DNA of 64,000 nucleotides from positions 558,001 through 622,000 of the forward strand of contig JADJPR010000023.1 of the NCBI GenBank assembly GCA_016713135.1. The letters are read 5' to 3'. The notes under the pieces were generated by a model. It was not told the DNA's origin, made no database searches, and worked only from the letters and a program-made list of their open reading frames with translations. Origin of the DNA: Rhodanobacteraceae bacterium (GTDB lineage Bacteria > Pseudomonadota > Gammaproteobacteria > Xanthomonadales > SZUA-5). Shown one piece after another: positions 26,403-34,608 of this stretch. The translations under genes were made by a program, and so were the position numbers. Position 1 is the stretch's first letter; each line of letters opens with the position of its first letter.

Positions 26403-27035
26403 TCAGCCCTGGCTGATGAGCCCGGCGCGCACCAGGCACAGCGCCAGTTCGGCCTCGCTGTGGATGCCGAGCTTGTCGTAGATCCGCGACTTGTAGGTGT
26501 GCACGGTCTTCTCGCTGATGTGCAGGCGTTCGCCGATCTCACCCGCGCGCATGCCGCGGCCGAACATCAGCCCGACTTCCAGCTCGCGCCCGGTCAGGGT
26601 GTCGATCGCGTTGCTGGCGCCCTGCGCCAGCGCCATCCGCTGCGCAATCGCGGCGGCGATGTAACGCTCGCCGCGCGCCAGCCGGCGCACCGCCTCGATC
26701 AGTTCCTTGCCGTCGCATTCCTTGCTCAGGTAGGCGGCCGCGCCTGCATCCAGCAGCAACTTCGGCAGCGGCCCATCGCCGTGCATGCTGACGATTGCGA
26801 TGCGCACCGCCGAGCCGGCTTTCGCCAGCCGCTGGGTCACTTCGATCCCGCTGATGCCGGGCATGCTGATGTCGAGCACCATGACATCCGGCTTCTGCTC
26901 GCGCGCGATGCGCAAGGCATCCTCACCCGACGCGCCCTCGGCGACGATCTCGATCTCGCCAGCCGGCTCAAACAGGAAGCGGTAACCGGCCCGCGCAAGG
27001 GTGTGGTCGTCGACAATGGCGACACGGATGGGCAT
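26403..27035 (-). CDS. NarL/FixJ-family response regulator (GacA/UvrY-like)
   Basis: A 210-residue two-domain regulator. The receiver domain starts 'MPIRVAIVDDHTLARAGYRFLF', with the phosphorylated Asp in 'VMVLDISMPGISG' and the Lys of 'YLSKECDGKELI'. The output domain is a LuxR-type helix-turn-helix: 'LTGRELEVGLMFGRGMRAGEIGERLHISEKTVHTYKSRIYDKLGI'. The size and receiver resemble GacA/UvrY, but the usual neighbour uvrC is absent and no sensor kinase is in the window, so the signal is unknown. AAGGGGA precedes the start. Convergent with rne. Confidence 0.88.
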   Translation of the reverse strand: MPIRVAIVDDHTLARAGYRFLFEPAGEIEIVAEGASGEDALRIAREQKPDVMVLDISMPGISGIEVTQRLAKAGSAVRIAIVSMHGDGPLPKLLLDAGAAAYLSKECDGKELIEAVRRLARGERYIAAAIAQRMALAQGASNAIDTLTGRELEVGLMFGRGMRAGEIGERLHISEKTVHTYKSRIYDKLGIHSEAELALCLVRAGLISQG

Positions 27036-27193
27036 GCGGTTCCCCTTGGCGGACCGAGCCCGTGACCGATCATGCGCCGAAGCTGGCCGCGCCACCAGAT
27101 ACCCGATGTCATGTGTCTGTCATCTGCGCTCCGGTGGCAAGCGCGGCCGCCCCACTGCTATCAATCGGGGTGGAGTACCCATTGGAGATTGCG

Positions 27194-27625
27194 ATGACCA
27201 CCCCGACCCGACCCGCGCGCAAGCGCCCGGTTACGACCACCGCCCGGCGCGACCGCACGGGCCAGTTCACGCGCAAGGCGGCGCCTGCCGAAGCAGCAGT
27301 GGCAGCTCCGGCCGACTTTCCACCGCTAAAGAAGGCGCGCCTGACGATGCCGGAACCGGACTTCGAGCGCCTGCGGATACTGAAGGCACGGCTCAAGGAG
27401 CTGGACCGGCCGACGCGCAAGAACGAGTTGCTGCGAGCCGGCCTGCACGCGCTGGCCCTGCATAGCGACGAAGCCCTGCTGCTGGCGCTGGAACAACTGC
27501 CGCCCGCCAAGCCGCCGAAGGCACCCAAGCCACCGAAGGCACCCAAGCCAGCGAAGTCGGCCAGGCCGGCCAAGCCCGGAGCCTCGGCGCGAACGCGCAA
27601 GCCCCGGATCGCAATCGACGACTGA
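27194..27625 (+). CDS. Small Lys/Ala/Pro-rich protein with ribbon-helix-helix-like core
   Basis: A 143-residue protein. The middle 'KKARLTMPEPDFERLRILKARLKELDRPTRKNELLRAGLHALALHSDEALLLALEQL' has the strand-helix-helix look of CopG/MetJ-type DNA-binding folds: a short beta strand, then two helices. The N-terminus is basic, and the C-terminus is a histone-H1-like tail with three PPKAPK-type repeats and Lys/Ala/Pro. It probably binds DNA or RNA; no target can be named. GGAGA seven bases before ATG 27194 fixes the start. It lies 199 bases before the ATPase cassette on the same strand, so it might be its regulator, which is a guess. Confidence 0.7.
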   Translation: MTTPTRPARKRPVTTTARRDRTGQFTRKAAPAEAAVAAPADFPPLKKARLTMPEPDFERLRILKARLKELDRPTRKNELLRAGLHALALHSDEALLLALEQLPPAKPPKAPKPPKAPKPAKSARPAKPGASARTRKPRIAIDD

Positions 27626-27824
27626 GGCTCGAGCGGGTTTTGCGGGGCAGATCCGGCAGTGTCAGGGGATTCCTCCTCCGTGGCGTCGCCGGGAAACCAG
27701 TGGACTCGTGCCGGCGCGTGTTCCGAACGGCAGGCAACCCGGCGGCCGGATTGATCGTCATCAGCCGGAGCGTCACAGACTGCCACTACAGTGAGGCTTG
27801 CGGTCCAACCTCGTCTCAGCACCC

Positions 27825-30791
27825 ATGTCGCAATCCGGTGTCCTGGTCATCGAGCGCACCTCGCAGTCCGCGGTCCTGCGGGTGCGCGGACTGCTCGGGA
27901 ACGCCGCCTTGGCACAGCGACTGCAAGCGATGCTGGAACCGGGCCATGCGAGCATCCGCTGTTCGGCGGCCACCGGCCGGGTACACCTGCGCGGCGCGGA
28001 CACGCAGGCCAGGCTGCCCTGGGTGCTAGACCGAATTGCGGCGCTGCTGTCGGCCCAACCGGCGGCAGCGCGTGCAACTGCATCACGGGCGCCGCGAAGG
28101 CCGGCGCGTCCCAAGCCGCCCTCGGCCAACGCCGGGAGTGCCTCGGTCGAGCATGCCGGAAGCGCGGGTGCATGCCTCAAGCGCCATGGCAGCCATCCGA
28201 ACGGAATTGGCAGCGCGGAGGCAAAACGCAGGCTGGTCGCCTGCGGGGCGAATCGACTGGCGGATCAGCCGGCGCGCAGCGATGCAGAATTGCTGCGCGC
28301 CCAGTTCGCCTCCCTGCCGATCGCCTTGCTGGTCGGCGCCGGCGCGATCTCGGCCGCCAGCCGCGCGTGGCTGGATGCGGGTGCCATTGCGGGCGTGGTG
28401 GGGGTCAACGCGACCATCGGCTTCATGACCGAGCGGAGCGCGGAGCGCACGATCGAGAGCCTGCGCCAACTGGCACCCGCCACTTCGAAGGTGCTGCGCG
28501 ACGGCAAGCCGCGGACGATCCCGGCCGAGCAGGTGGTGGTGGGCGACGTGCTGGTGCTGTCCCCCGGTGAGCGGATCGCGGCCGATGCCCGCGTCATCGA
28601 AGCGCACCGGTTGGGCACCAATGAGGCAACGCTGACCGGCGAGAGCATGCCGGTGCGCAAGATGCCGCGCGACGACCTGCCGCCGGACTGGCCCCTGGCC
28701 GAGCGCGCGAACATGGTCCACATGGGCACGATCGTCAGCGGCGGCAGCGGCCTCGCGCTGGTGGTCGCCACCGGCGAGCGCACCGAGATCGGGCGGATCC
28801 GCGCGCTTGCCGGGCACGCGCGCGCGCCACGCACCAAGCTGCAGGTGGACCTGGACCGCCTGGGCACCCAACTGGGGCTGGCGGCGGGCTTGGCCTGCGG
28901 CGGAATCCTGCTGCTCGGACTCGCGCGCGGGCGCGGCCTGGTGCCGATGCTGCGCTCGGCGGTGTCGCTGGGTGTCGCCGCGATCCCGGAGGGCCTGCCG
29001 ACCGTGGCGACCAGCCTGCTGGCCACCGGCATCCGCCGGATGCGCCGCGACGGCGTTTACGCGCGCGAACTTGGGGCGATCGAGAACCTGGGCGCCGTCG
29101 ACGTGGTCTGCCTCGACAAGACCGGCACCCTGACCCAGAACCGCATGAGCGTGGCCGCGATCGTCGGCGCCTCGCGCAACTGGCTGCCACGGGAAGACGG
29201 GAGTTGGCAGGGCCTGGAAGCGCTGCCGCGCGACTTCCTCGACGTGCTGACGCTGTGCAACGAGGCCGAAGCGGACGCAGGGCTGAGGCAAGGATCGGCG
29301 ACCGAGCTTGCGCTGCTGGATCTGGCCGCGGCTGCCGGGATCGGCGTTGCCGCCCTTCGCCGGGATCGTCCCCGCCGCGCCCTGAAGCAACGCTCCGAGC
29401 ACCATCCCTACATGGTCAGTCTGCACTGCGAAGGCCGCAGTCGTTACTTCCTGGCGGTCAAAGGCCGACCTCAGGAGGTGCTGGAACGGGCGAGCCACTG
29501 GCACGACGGCGTCCGCCAGATCCCGCTCGACACACGCGCACGCCGGCGCTTGCTGGCAGCGAACGCGCGCCTTGCGGCACAGGGCCTGCGCGTGCTGGCG
29601 GTGGCCTGCAAGCGCCAGACCAGCGTGCGCATGGCTGCCACCGATGGGCTCACCTGGCTTGGCCTGGTTGGCCTGTCGGACCCGCTGCGGCCCGGTGTGG
29701 CGGCCACGCTCAACGCCTTCCGCGCAGCTGGAATCCGGCCAGTGATGATCACCGGCGATCAACTTGGCACTTCGGCGGCAGTCGCGAACGCCATTGGCCT
29801 GGTTCCGCCGGGCCGCCTCGCCGACGCCGGACGCCTGCCCGAGGACGCGGCTGCGCTGGGCGACGTCGCCGAGTCGGCCAGTGCCTTCGCGCGGGCAACC
29901 CCGGCGATGAAACTGGCCCTGGTGCGCGCCCTGCAGGCGCGCGGGCACGTGGTTGCGATGACTGGGGACGGCATCAACGACGGTCCGGCGCTGAAGGCCG
30001 CCGACGTCGGCGTCGCCATGGGGTCTGCCGGGACCGATTTTGCCCATGCGATGTCCGATGTGGTGTTGCGCGGCGATGCGCCGGAGGACCTGCTGCTCGC
30101 CGTCGGCGAGGGACGTACCGCCTACCTGAATGTGCGCAAGGCCGTGTCCTACCTCCTGGCGACCAACCTCAGCGAATTGCTGACGGTGGCCGCCACCACC
30201 GCAGTCGGCCTGCCCGAACCCTTCGACCCGCTGCATCTGCTGTGGACCAACCTTGCCACCGACATTTCCCCGGCGATAGCACTCGGACTGGAGCCTGCCG
30301 AGCCGGACATCCTGCAGCGAAAGCCATTCGCGCGCGATGCGGCGCTGATCGGCGGACCCGACTGGCCGCTGCTCGCGAGCGACGCCGGGCGCATCACCCT
30401 GGCGACGCTGGCGGTGTTCGGCTTCGCGCTGGCACGCCATGGCGACGGGCCTCGCGCGCGTACGCCGGCCTTCATGACGCTGACCCTGGCGCAGCTGATC
30501 CATGCATTCTCGGCCCGCAGCGAGGCGCCCATCACTGCCGCGACGCTGGTCCACAACCGAACCCTGGTGGTGACGATCCTGGCGACCATCCTGGCCCAGT
30601 TGGCAACGGCCCTGCCGCCGCTCCGCAGCCTGTTGCGGACTGCGATGCCGGCGCCCGGCGACTGGCTCGCGATCCTCGCGGCAAGCGCCGCGCCGACGCT
30701 CTGGCGTGAGGCGCGCAAGCGCTTGCCCGCGCGTAATCCGCCACCCGGCACGCAAGATCGCGAACTCGCGATCCGGGAGAGCCACGCATGA
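27825..30791 (+). CDS. P-type ATPase, P2 (Ca2+-like) class with HMA-like N-terminal domain
   Basis: A 988-residue ion pump with all catalytic motifs: TGES (271-274), PEGLP in M4 (388-392), DKTGT (Asp 431) and GDGIND (714-719). The membrane residues that bind Ca2+ in SERCA have counterparts: Glu in 'AAIPEGLP', Asn and Glu in 'ATNLSELLTV', and Asn, Thr and Asp in 'LLWTNLATDISPAIALGLEP'. The first 80 residues resemble an HMA-like fold without the Cys-x-x-Cys metal site, then a basic linker. The ion may be Ca2+ but that is inferred. ATG 27825 is chosen; 27798 is also possible. Its stop overlaps the next gene's start (ATGA), so the pair is translationally coupled. Confidence 0.88.
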   Translation: MSQSGVLVIERTSQSAVLRVRGLLGNAALAQRLQAMLEPGHASIRCSAATGRVHLRGADTQARLPWVLDRIAALLSAQPAAARATASRAPRRPARPKPPSANAGSASVEHAGSAGACLKRHGSHPNGIGSAEAKRRLVACGANRLADQPARSDAELLRAQFASLPIALLVGAGAISAASRAWLDAGAIAGVVGVNATIGFMTERSAERTIESLRQLAPATSKVLRDGKPRTIPAEQVVVGDVLVLSPGERIAADARVIEAHRLGTNEATLTGESMPVRKMPRDDLPPDWPLAERANMVHMGTIVSGGSGLALVVATGERTEIGRIRALAGHARAPRTKLQVDLDRLGTQLGLAAGLACGGILLLGLARGRGLVPMLRSAVSLGVAAIPEGLPTVATSLLATGIRRMRRDGVYARELGAIENLGAVDVVCLDKTGTLTQNRMSVAAIVGASRNWLPREDGSWQGLEALPRDFLDVLTLCNEAEADAGLRQGSATELALLDLAAAAGIGVAALRRDRPRRALKQRSEHHPYMVSLHCEGRSRYFLAVKGRPQEVLERASHWHDGVRQIPLDTRARRRLLAANARLAAQGLRVLAVACKRQTSVRMAATDGLTWLGLVGLSDPLRPGVAATLNAFRAAGIRPVMITGDQLGTSAAVANAIGLVPPGRLADAGRLPEDAAALGDVAESASAFARATPAMKLALVRALQARGHVVAMTGDGINDGPALKAADVGVAMGSAGTDFAHAMSDVVLRGDAPEDLLLAVGEGRTAYLNVRKAVSYLLATNLSELLTVAATTAVGLPEPFDPLHLLWTNLATDISPAIALGLEPAEPDILQRKPFARDAALIGGPDWPLLASDAGRITLATLAVFGFALARHGDGPRARTPAFMTLTLAQLIHAFSARSEAPITAATLVHNRTLVVTILATILAQLATALPPLRSLLRTAMPAPGDWLAILAASAAPTLWREARKRLPARNPPPGTQDRELAIRESHA

Positions 30792-32698
30792 AGGCTCGGG
30801 AGACACTGGTCGTCCTGCATCAGAGCAGCCGTCGCCTGCGGGTCCGCATGCCGGGCGACGTGGATTTCGACGCCCTGCGCGGCCACCTTGAACGCCTGCC
30901 CGGCACCGCGGTGCAGATCGATCCCCACCGCCGAACTGTCGTGGTCCAGAACGACGGAATGGCCGGCACGCGTGAAGCCGTTCTCGCGGTACTCATGGCG
31001 GCCCCGTGGCGCAGCCGAACCCGGCGACGCCCGACAGCGGCACCCTCAACCACTGCTGTGTCTGCCGGAGTCTCGCTGGCGCTGACACCCGTAATGCCCC
31101 GTACGGGTCAGGTCGCACTGGCATTGGCCAACCTCACGCTGCGCGCACTGCGCCATCCGCCGCGCGGCGGCGAGGAGTGGCGCAGCTTGCTTGCGCGTGC
31201 CGCGCAAAGCCTGGGCGGACATCCCTTGGCGGCCCTCAGTGGATTGGGACTGCAAGCCCTGGCGGAGCATTGGGCAAGATTGCAGGAAGCCGAGGCCTCG
31301 CGTCTGTTGCTGGACCTGGAGCCGGACCCTACAACCCCCTCCAGAGTGCGTGATGGACGCTCGTGGCGGACCATGCGCGCCGATGCCCTCGACGTCGGCC
31401 ACGAAATCCGGCTCCTCGCGGGCTCGACAGTCGCGACCGATGTCCGCTTGTTGTCGGGCAAGGTGCGGGTGCTGCCGCCCTGGCATGCCACCGGCGGCCC
31501 TGCCCTGCGGGAGATGACCGCGGGAGGCGAGATCGCCGCCGGAAGCACCATCGCGGCGGGATTGGGAATCGCGGCGGTGCGCACCCGGTATGCGGAATCC
31601 AGCGCCAGCCACGTTCGCGATCAGATCGCGCACTTGCTGCGCACGCGCGGCACGGCACGCGAGGGCGCGCAGGATGGATCGGTATCGCTGGCCGTATCCG
31701 CCATGGTCCTGGGTTTTACCGGCGACCTGGCGCGGGCCGGCGCCCTGCTCGAAACCGATCTCGATGCCGGCCTGAGCCTGGCGGCCCCGCTCGCGCGGAA
31801 CAGCGCGGCGTGGGCGCTGGCACGAGCGGGTGCCGTCATGGCCGACCTGGACGGCCTCGATCGCCTGAAACGCGCAGACACCCTGGTGCTCGACGATCTC
31901 GGGGTCGTCGTTGCGGATCAATGGCGGATGGATGCCAGCGAGTTCCGGGGCGACAGCCGCCAGTTCGGAGCAATCGCCGCAGCGCTGTGCGGATCTCGCA
32001 GATCCCCGGTCTGGAGCGACCCGCTTGTCGAGTCGCTATGGCAGCGGGGAGCGGTCATCGTTTCCGGCGGGGAATGGATCCTGCGGCCTGATCGTTCCGA
32101 CAGCTGCAACGGGCGCCGGGTATTCCGGGTGCGCCACAACGGCGCCGATGCCGGCTGCCTGGTGGCATCCCTGGAACTGCGCCCCGGGCTGGCGACTGCA
32201 CTTGCCGAGGCGCGTTCGGCCGGTTTCAAGCGAATCGTCAGGATTGCCCACCCGGAAGCGCCGACCCAGGTTGGTGGTTTCGACAGCCGCATCGCCGCGG
32301 CACGCAACGAAGTGCGCGATGCTCTCGAAAGGCTCGCCGCGCAAGGCAGCACCTTGGCCGTGCTCGCCCCCGGCTGGCGTGCCCAGGTACCCCCGGGCGC
32401 AGTGACGCTGGCGCCGGTTGCCGCGGATTCGCCGGCGCATTTCCTGATGCTCGGCGACCCTTTGCCGGCGCTCATCGGGGCGCGCGGAATCGCCTGCGCA
32501 ATCGGTCACCGCGAGCAACGACGCATCCGCTTCGCCAGCATTGCCAACTCCACCCTGATGTGCGCCTCGGCCCTGCGCTGGTTGCCGCCGGAGGCCAGCG
32601 CGATACTGCACCAGGTAGTCGCACTGGCCTGCATGGTCGATGCATTGACGCTGCGGCGCCTGGAAACCAACCCTGCCTTGCCCGGAGATCTCGCATGA
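30788..32698 (+). CDS. Catalytically dead P1B-like pseudo-P-type ATPase
   Basis: A 636-residue protein with the outline of a heavy-metal (P1B) ATPase but no working motif. An N-terminal HMA-like domain ('SRRLRVRMPGDVDFDALRGHL', 'RRTVVV') lacks the metal Cys pair. The phosphorylation site DKTGT is replaced by 'LVLDDLGVVV' (Asp 369-Asp 370), TGES in the actuator by 'ATGGPALR', and GDGIND by 'GDPLP' (556-560). The C-terminal membrane pair 'ASAILHQVVALACMVDALTLRRLE' still aligns with P1B pumps. The frame is intact over 636 codons, so it is kept by selection, perhaps as a subunit of the active pump encoded just upstream, with which it overlaps by four bases (ATGA). Confidence 0.82.
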   Translation: MKARETLVVLHQSSRRLRVRMPGDVDFDALRGHLERLPGTAVQIDPHRRTVVVQNDGMAGTREAVLAVLMAAPWRSRTRRRPTAAPSTTAVSAGVSLALTPVMPRTGQVALALANLTLRALRHPPRGGEEWRSLLARAAQSLGGHPLAALSGLGLQALAEHWARLQEAEASRLLLDLEPDPTTPSRVRDGRSWRTMRADALDVGHEIRLLAGSTVATDVRLLSGKVRVLPPWHATGGPALREMTAGGEIAAGSTIAAGLGIAAVRTRYAESSASHVRDQIAHLLRTRGTAREGAQDGSVSLAVSAMVLGFTGDLARAGALLETDLDAGLSLAAPLARNSAAWALARAGAVMADLDGLDRLKRADTLVLDDLGVVVADQWRMDASEFRGDSRQFGAIAAALCGSRRSPVWSDPLVESLWQRGAVIVSGGEWILRPDRSDSCNGRRVFRVRHNGADAGCLVASLELRPGLATALAEARSAGFKRIVRIAHPEAPTQVGGFDSRIAAARNEVRDALERLAAQGSTLAVLAPGWRAQVPPGAVTLAPVAADSPAHFLMLGDPLPALIGARGIACAIGHREQRRIRFASIANSTLMCASALRWLPPEASAILHQVVALACMVDALTLRRLETNPALPGDLA

Positions 32699-33048
32699 GC
32701 CTCGAAGATGTTGCCCGCCGGGCGGCCGCCGTGGCGGCCGTCGCCGCTGTCGCCACGCTGGCGGGAGCCGGCGCCTGGATTGCGTTCAAGCACCCCGAAC
32801 TGGGACGTCGCGCGCTGAAATCGCTGGCTCGCGGCGCCGAGAAACTCCGGCTGGCACTGGCAGAGACCGCCGAGGAACTCTGCGATCTCTGGGCGGAGGC
32901 GCGCGACGAAGTCGCCGCCGAGATCGAAGCAAAGGCTTTCGACGGAGCCGGCACGCCTGCCCTGGCCGCGCCCGGACCCAAGACCAAGCCGTCGCGCGCC
33001 CGCAAGCCGCGGCGGACCAGGACCCAGGGCGACGAGAAGTCCCGCTGA
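32695..33048 (+). CDS. Small membrane protein of the ATPase cassette
   Basis: A 117-residue protein: a single hydrophobic helix at residues 10-29 (Ala/Val-rich), an amphipathic helical stretch 'HPELGRRALKSLARGAEKLRLALAETAEELCDLWAEARDEVAAEIEA', and a Lys/Arg/Pro tail. No family recognised. It begins with ATG 32695 overlapping the stop of the pseudo-ATPase gene, so the three genes are read as one translationally coupled unit and the protein may be an accessory subunit of the pump (inference). Confidence 0.72.
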   Translation: MSLEDVARRAAAVAAVAAVATLAGAGAWIAFKHPELGRRALKSLARGAEKLRLALAETAEELCDLWAEARDEVAAEIEAKAFDGAGTPALAAPGPKTKPSRARKPRRTRTQGDEKSR

Positions 33049-33177
33049 TTCCGGAGCAGTCGGGCCGGCCCCACGCGCGGACCCGTTCGCGGCCTTGGCC
33101 CTGCCGTTCGCGCACCCGGTCCTGCCGGTGGCTGCGCGACCTCAGCAATTCCACATCACCCTCACCTGGACCAGTCC

Positions 33178-34407
33178 ATGCGCCGCCGTTCCTTGCTGAT
33201 TGCTGCTGGCTGCGTGCCCTTCGCAGGTTGCCGCGGGCTGTCGCGCGCCGCCAGGCGACGCCCGCTGGTGATCGCCCATCGCGGCGCCAGCGGATATCGC
33301 CCGGAACACACCCTGGCGGCATACGAACTGGCCATCGAGCAGGGCACCGACTTCATCGAGTGCGACCTGGTTCCGACCCTCGACGGCGTTCTGGTCGCAC
33401 GCCATGAAAACGAGCTGTCGGCCTCGACCGACGTCGCGAGCCGGCCGGCCTTCGCCGATCGCCGGGCCACCAAGCATGTCGATGGGGTGGAGTTGCGCGG
33501 CTGGTTCGCCGAGGACTTCACGTTGGACGAAATCAAGTCCTTGCGCTGCGTCGAGACCCAGCCGGAAGTGCGCCCGGGCAATCGACGCTTCGACGGGCAG
33601 TTCCAGATCCTGACCCTGGATGAAGTCATCGGGTTGGCAAGCAAGGGCGGCGTCGGGATCTACCCGGAAATCAAGCACCCGAGCTATTTCGCGGAACGCG
33701 GCCTGCGTCTGGACGGACAGCCCATCGCGATGCCGCTCGCCCGGATGCTGCTGGACCGCCTGCAGGCCACCGGCTTCACGGACCCCGCGCGCGTTTACAT
33801 CCAGTGCTTCGAGCTATCGAGCCTGCTGCGCTGCGCCCGCCAGGAACTGCCCTCACGTGGGTTGCAGCTACCGCTGGTGCTGCTGCTCGGCGACCTTTCC
33901 GCGGATGCGCCCGCAAGCGGCTTCTCGGCACCCTTCGATTTCTCCGATGCGAGTCCCGACGGCAACCGTATTGCCGAACTCGAACCCGAACTGGCCCGGC
34001 TTATCCGGCACCCCGGGCCGTTGCGCTACGCCGATCTGGTCGCACCGGAAGTCCTGCGTTGGCTGGCCGCGCAGGGGATCTCGGGACTCGGGCCGTGGAA
34101 GGAATCGCTGCTGGTGCGCCAGCCATTGTCGCCGCCCCTGGACTCGGACAACGATGGTCGCGCGGAGCTGGGCTGGCTGCGCACCGGCGAGGTCCATCCG
34201 CTGGTCAAGCATGCGCGCACCGCAGGCCTGCAGGTCCACCCCTACACGCTACGTGCTGAGGAGCGCTTCCTTGCGCTCCCGGCTACAGGCAGGCCGTCGA
34301 TGGAAGGCGAAATGCAGGCGCTGCTGGCGATGGGTTGCGACGGCTGGTTCACCGATTTTCCGGACCGAGCTGCCGCGGTTCGCGACTCCGTTAGCGGACA
34401 CGGCTGA
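33178..34407 (+). CDS. glpQ: Glycerophosphodiester phosphodiesterase (GlpQ type, exported)
   Basis: A 409-residue enzyme that cleaves glycerophosphodiesters to glycerol-3-phosphate and an alcohol. It begins with a signal, 'RRRSLLIAAGCVPFAGCRG', which could be a lipobox or twin-arginine-like start. The GDPD motifs are complete: 'IAHRGASGYRPEHTLAAYE', 'DFIECDLVPTLDGVLVARHE' with the metal and catalytic residues, and 'IYPEIKHPSYF'. No good ribosome binding site is visible. It opens a run of phosphorus-acquisition genes and converges with the next phosphatase gene. Confidence 0.9.
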   Translation: MRRRSLLIAAGCVPFAGCRGLSRAARRRPLVIAHRGASGYRPEHTLAAYELAIEQGTDFIECDLVPTLDGVLVARHENELSASTDVASRPAFADRRATKHVDGVELRGWFAEDFTLDEIKSLRCVETQPEVRPGNRRFDGQFQILTLDEVIGLASKGGVGIYPEIKHPSYFAERGLRLDGQPIAMPLARMLLDRLQATGFTDPARVYIQCFELSSLLRCARQELPSRGLQLPLVLLLGDLSADAPASGFSAPFDFSDASPDGNRIAELEPELARLIRHPGPLRYADLVAPEVLRWLAAQGISGLGPWKESLLVRQPLSPPLDSDNDGRAELGWLRTGEVHPLVKHARTAGLQVHPYTLRAEERFLALPATGRPSMEGEMQALLAMGCDGWFTDFPDRAAAVRDSVSGHG

Positions 34408-34608
34408 GCCGGCCCAGCGGCTGCCAGCAGAAGTGCGGAAAAAGCGCGAGGAAGGCTGCGCACGCGTCGGCCTCCGGGATTCGGCGAACCGCCGTCCTTC
34501 CGGACCCCAGGTGACAGTGGCTCCTGAGCGCGCGAAGCAGGAGCGCCGCGGCGTGCTCGGACCTCAGGACCACGGAATCAGCGACTGCCTGGACGGGCTG
34601 GGGCGTCG

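Noticed and set aside
28083..30806. A 907-codon minus-strand frame opposite the P-type ATPase gene
   Set aside because: Antisense shadow; the plus-strand frame has every P-type ATPase motif.
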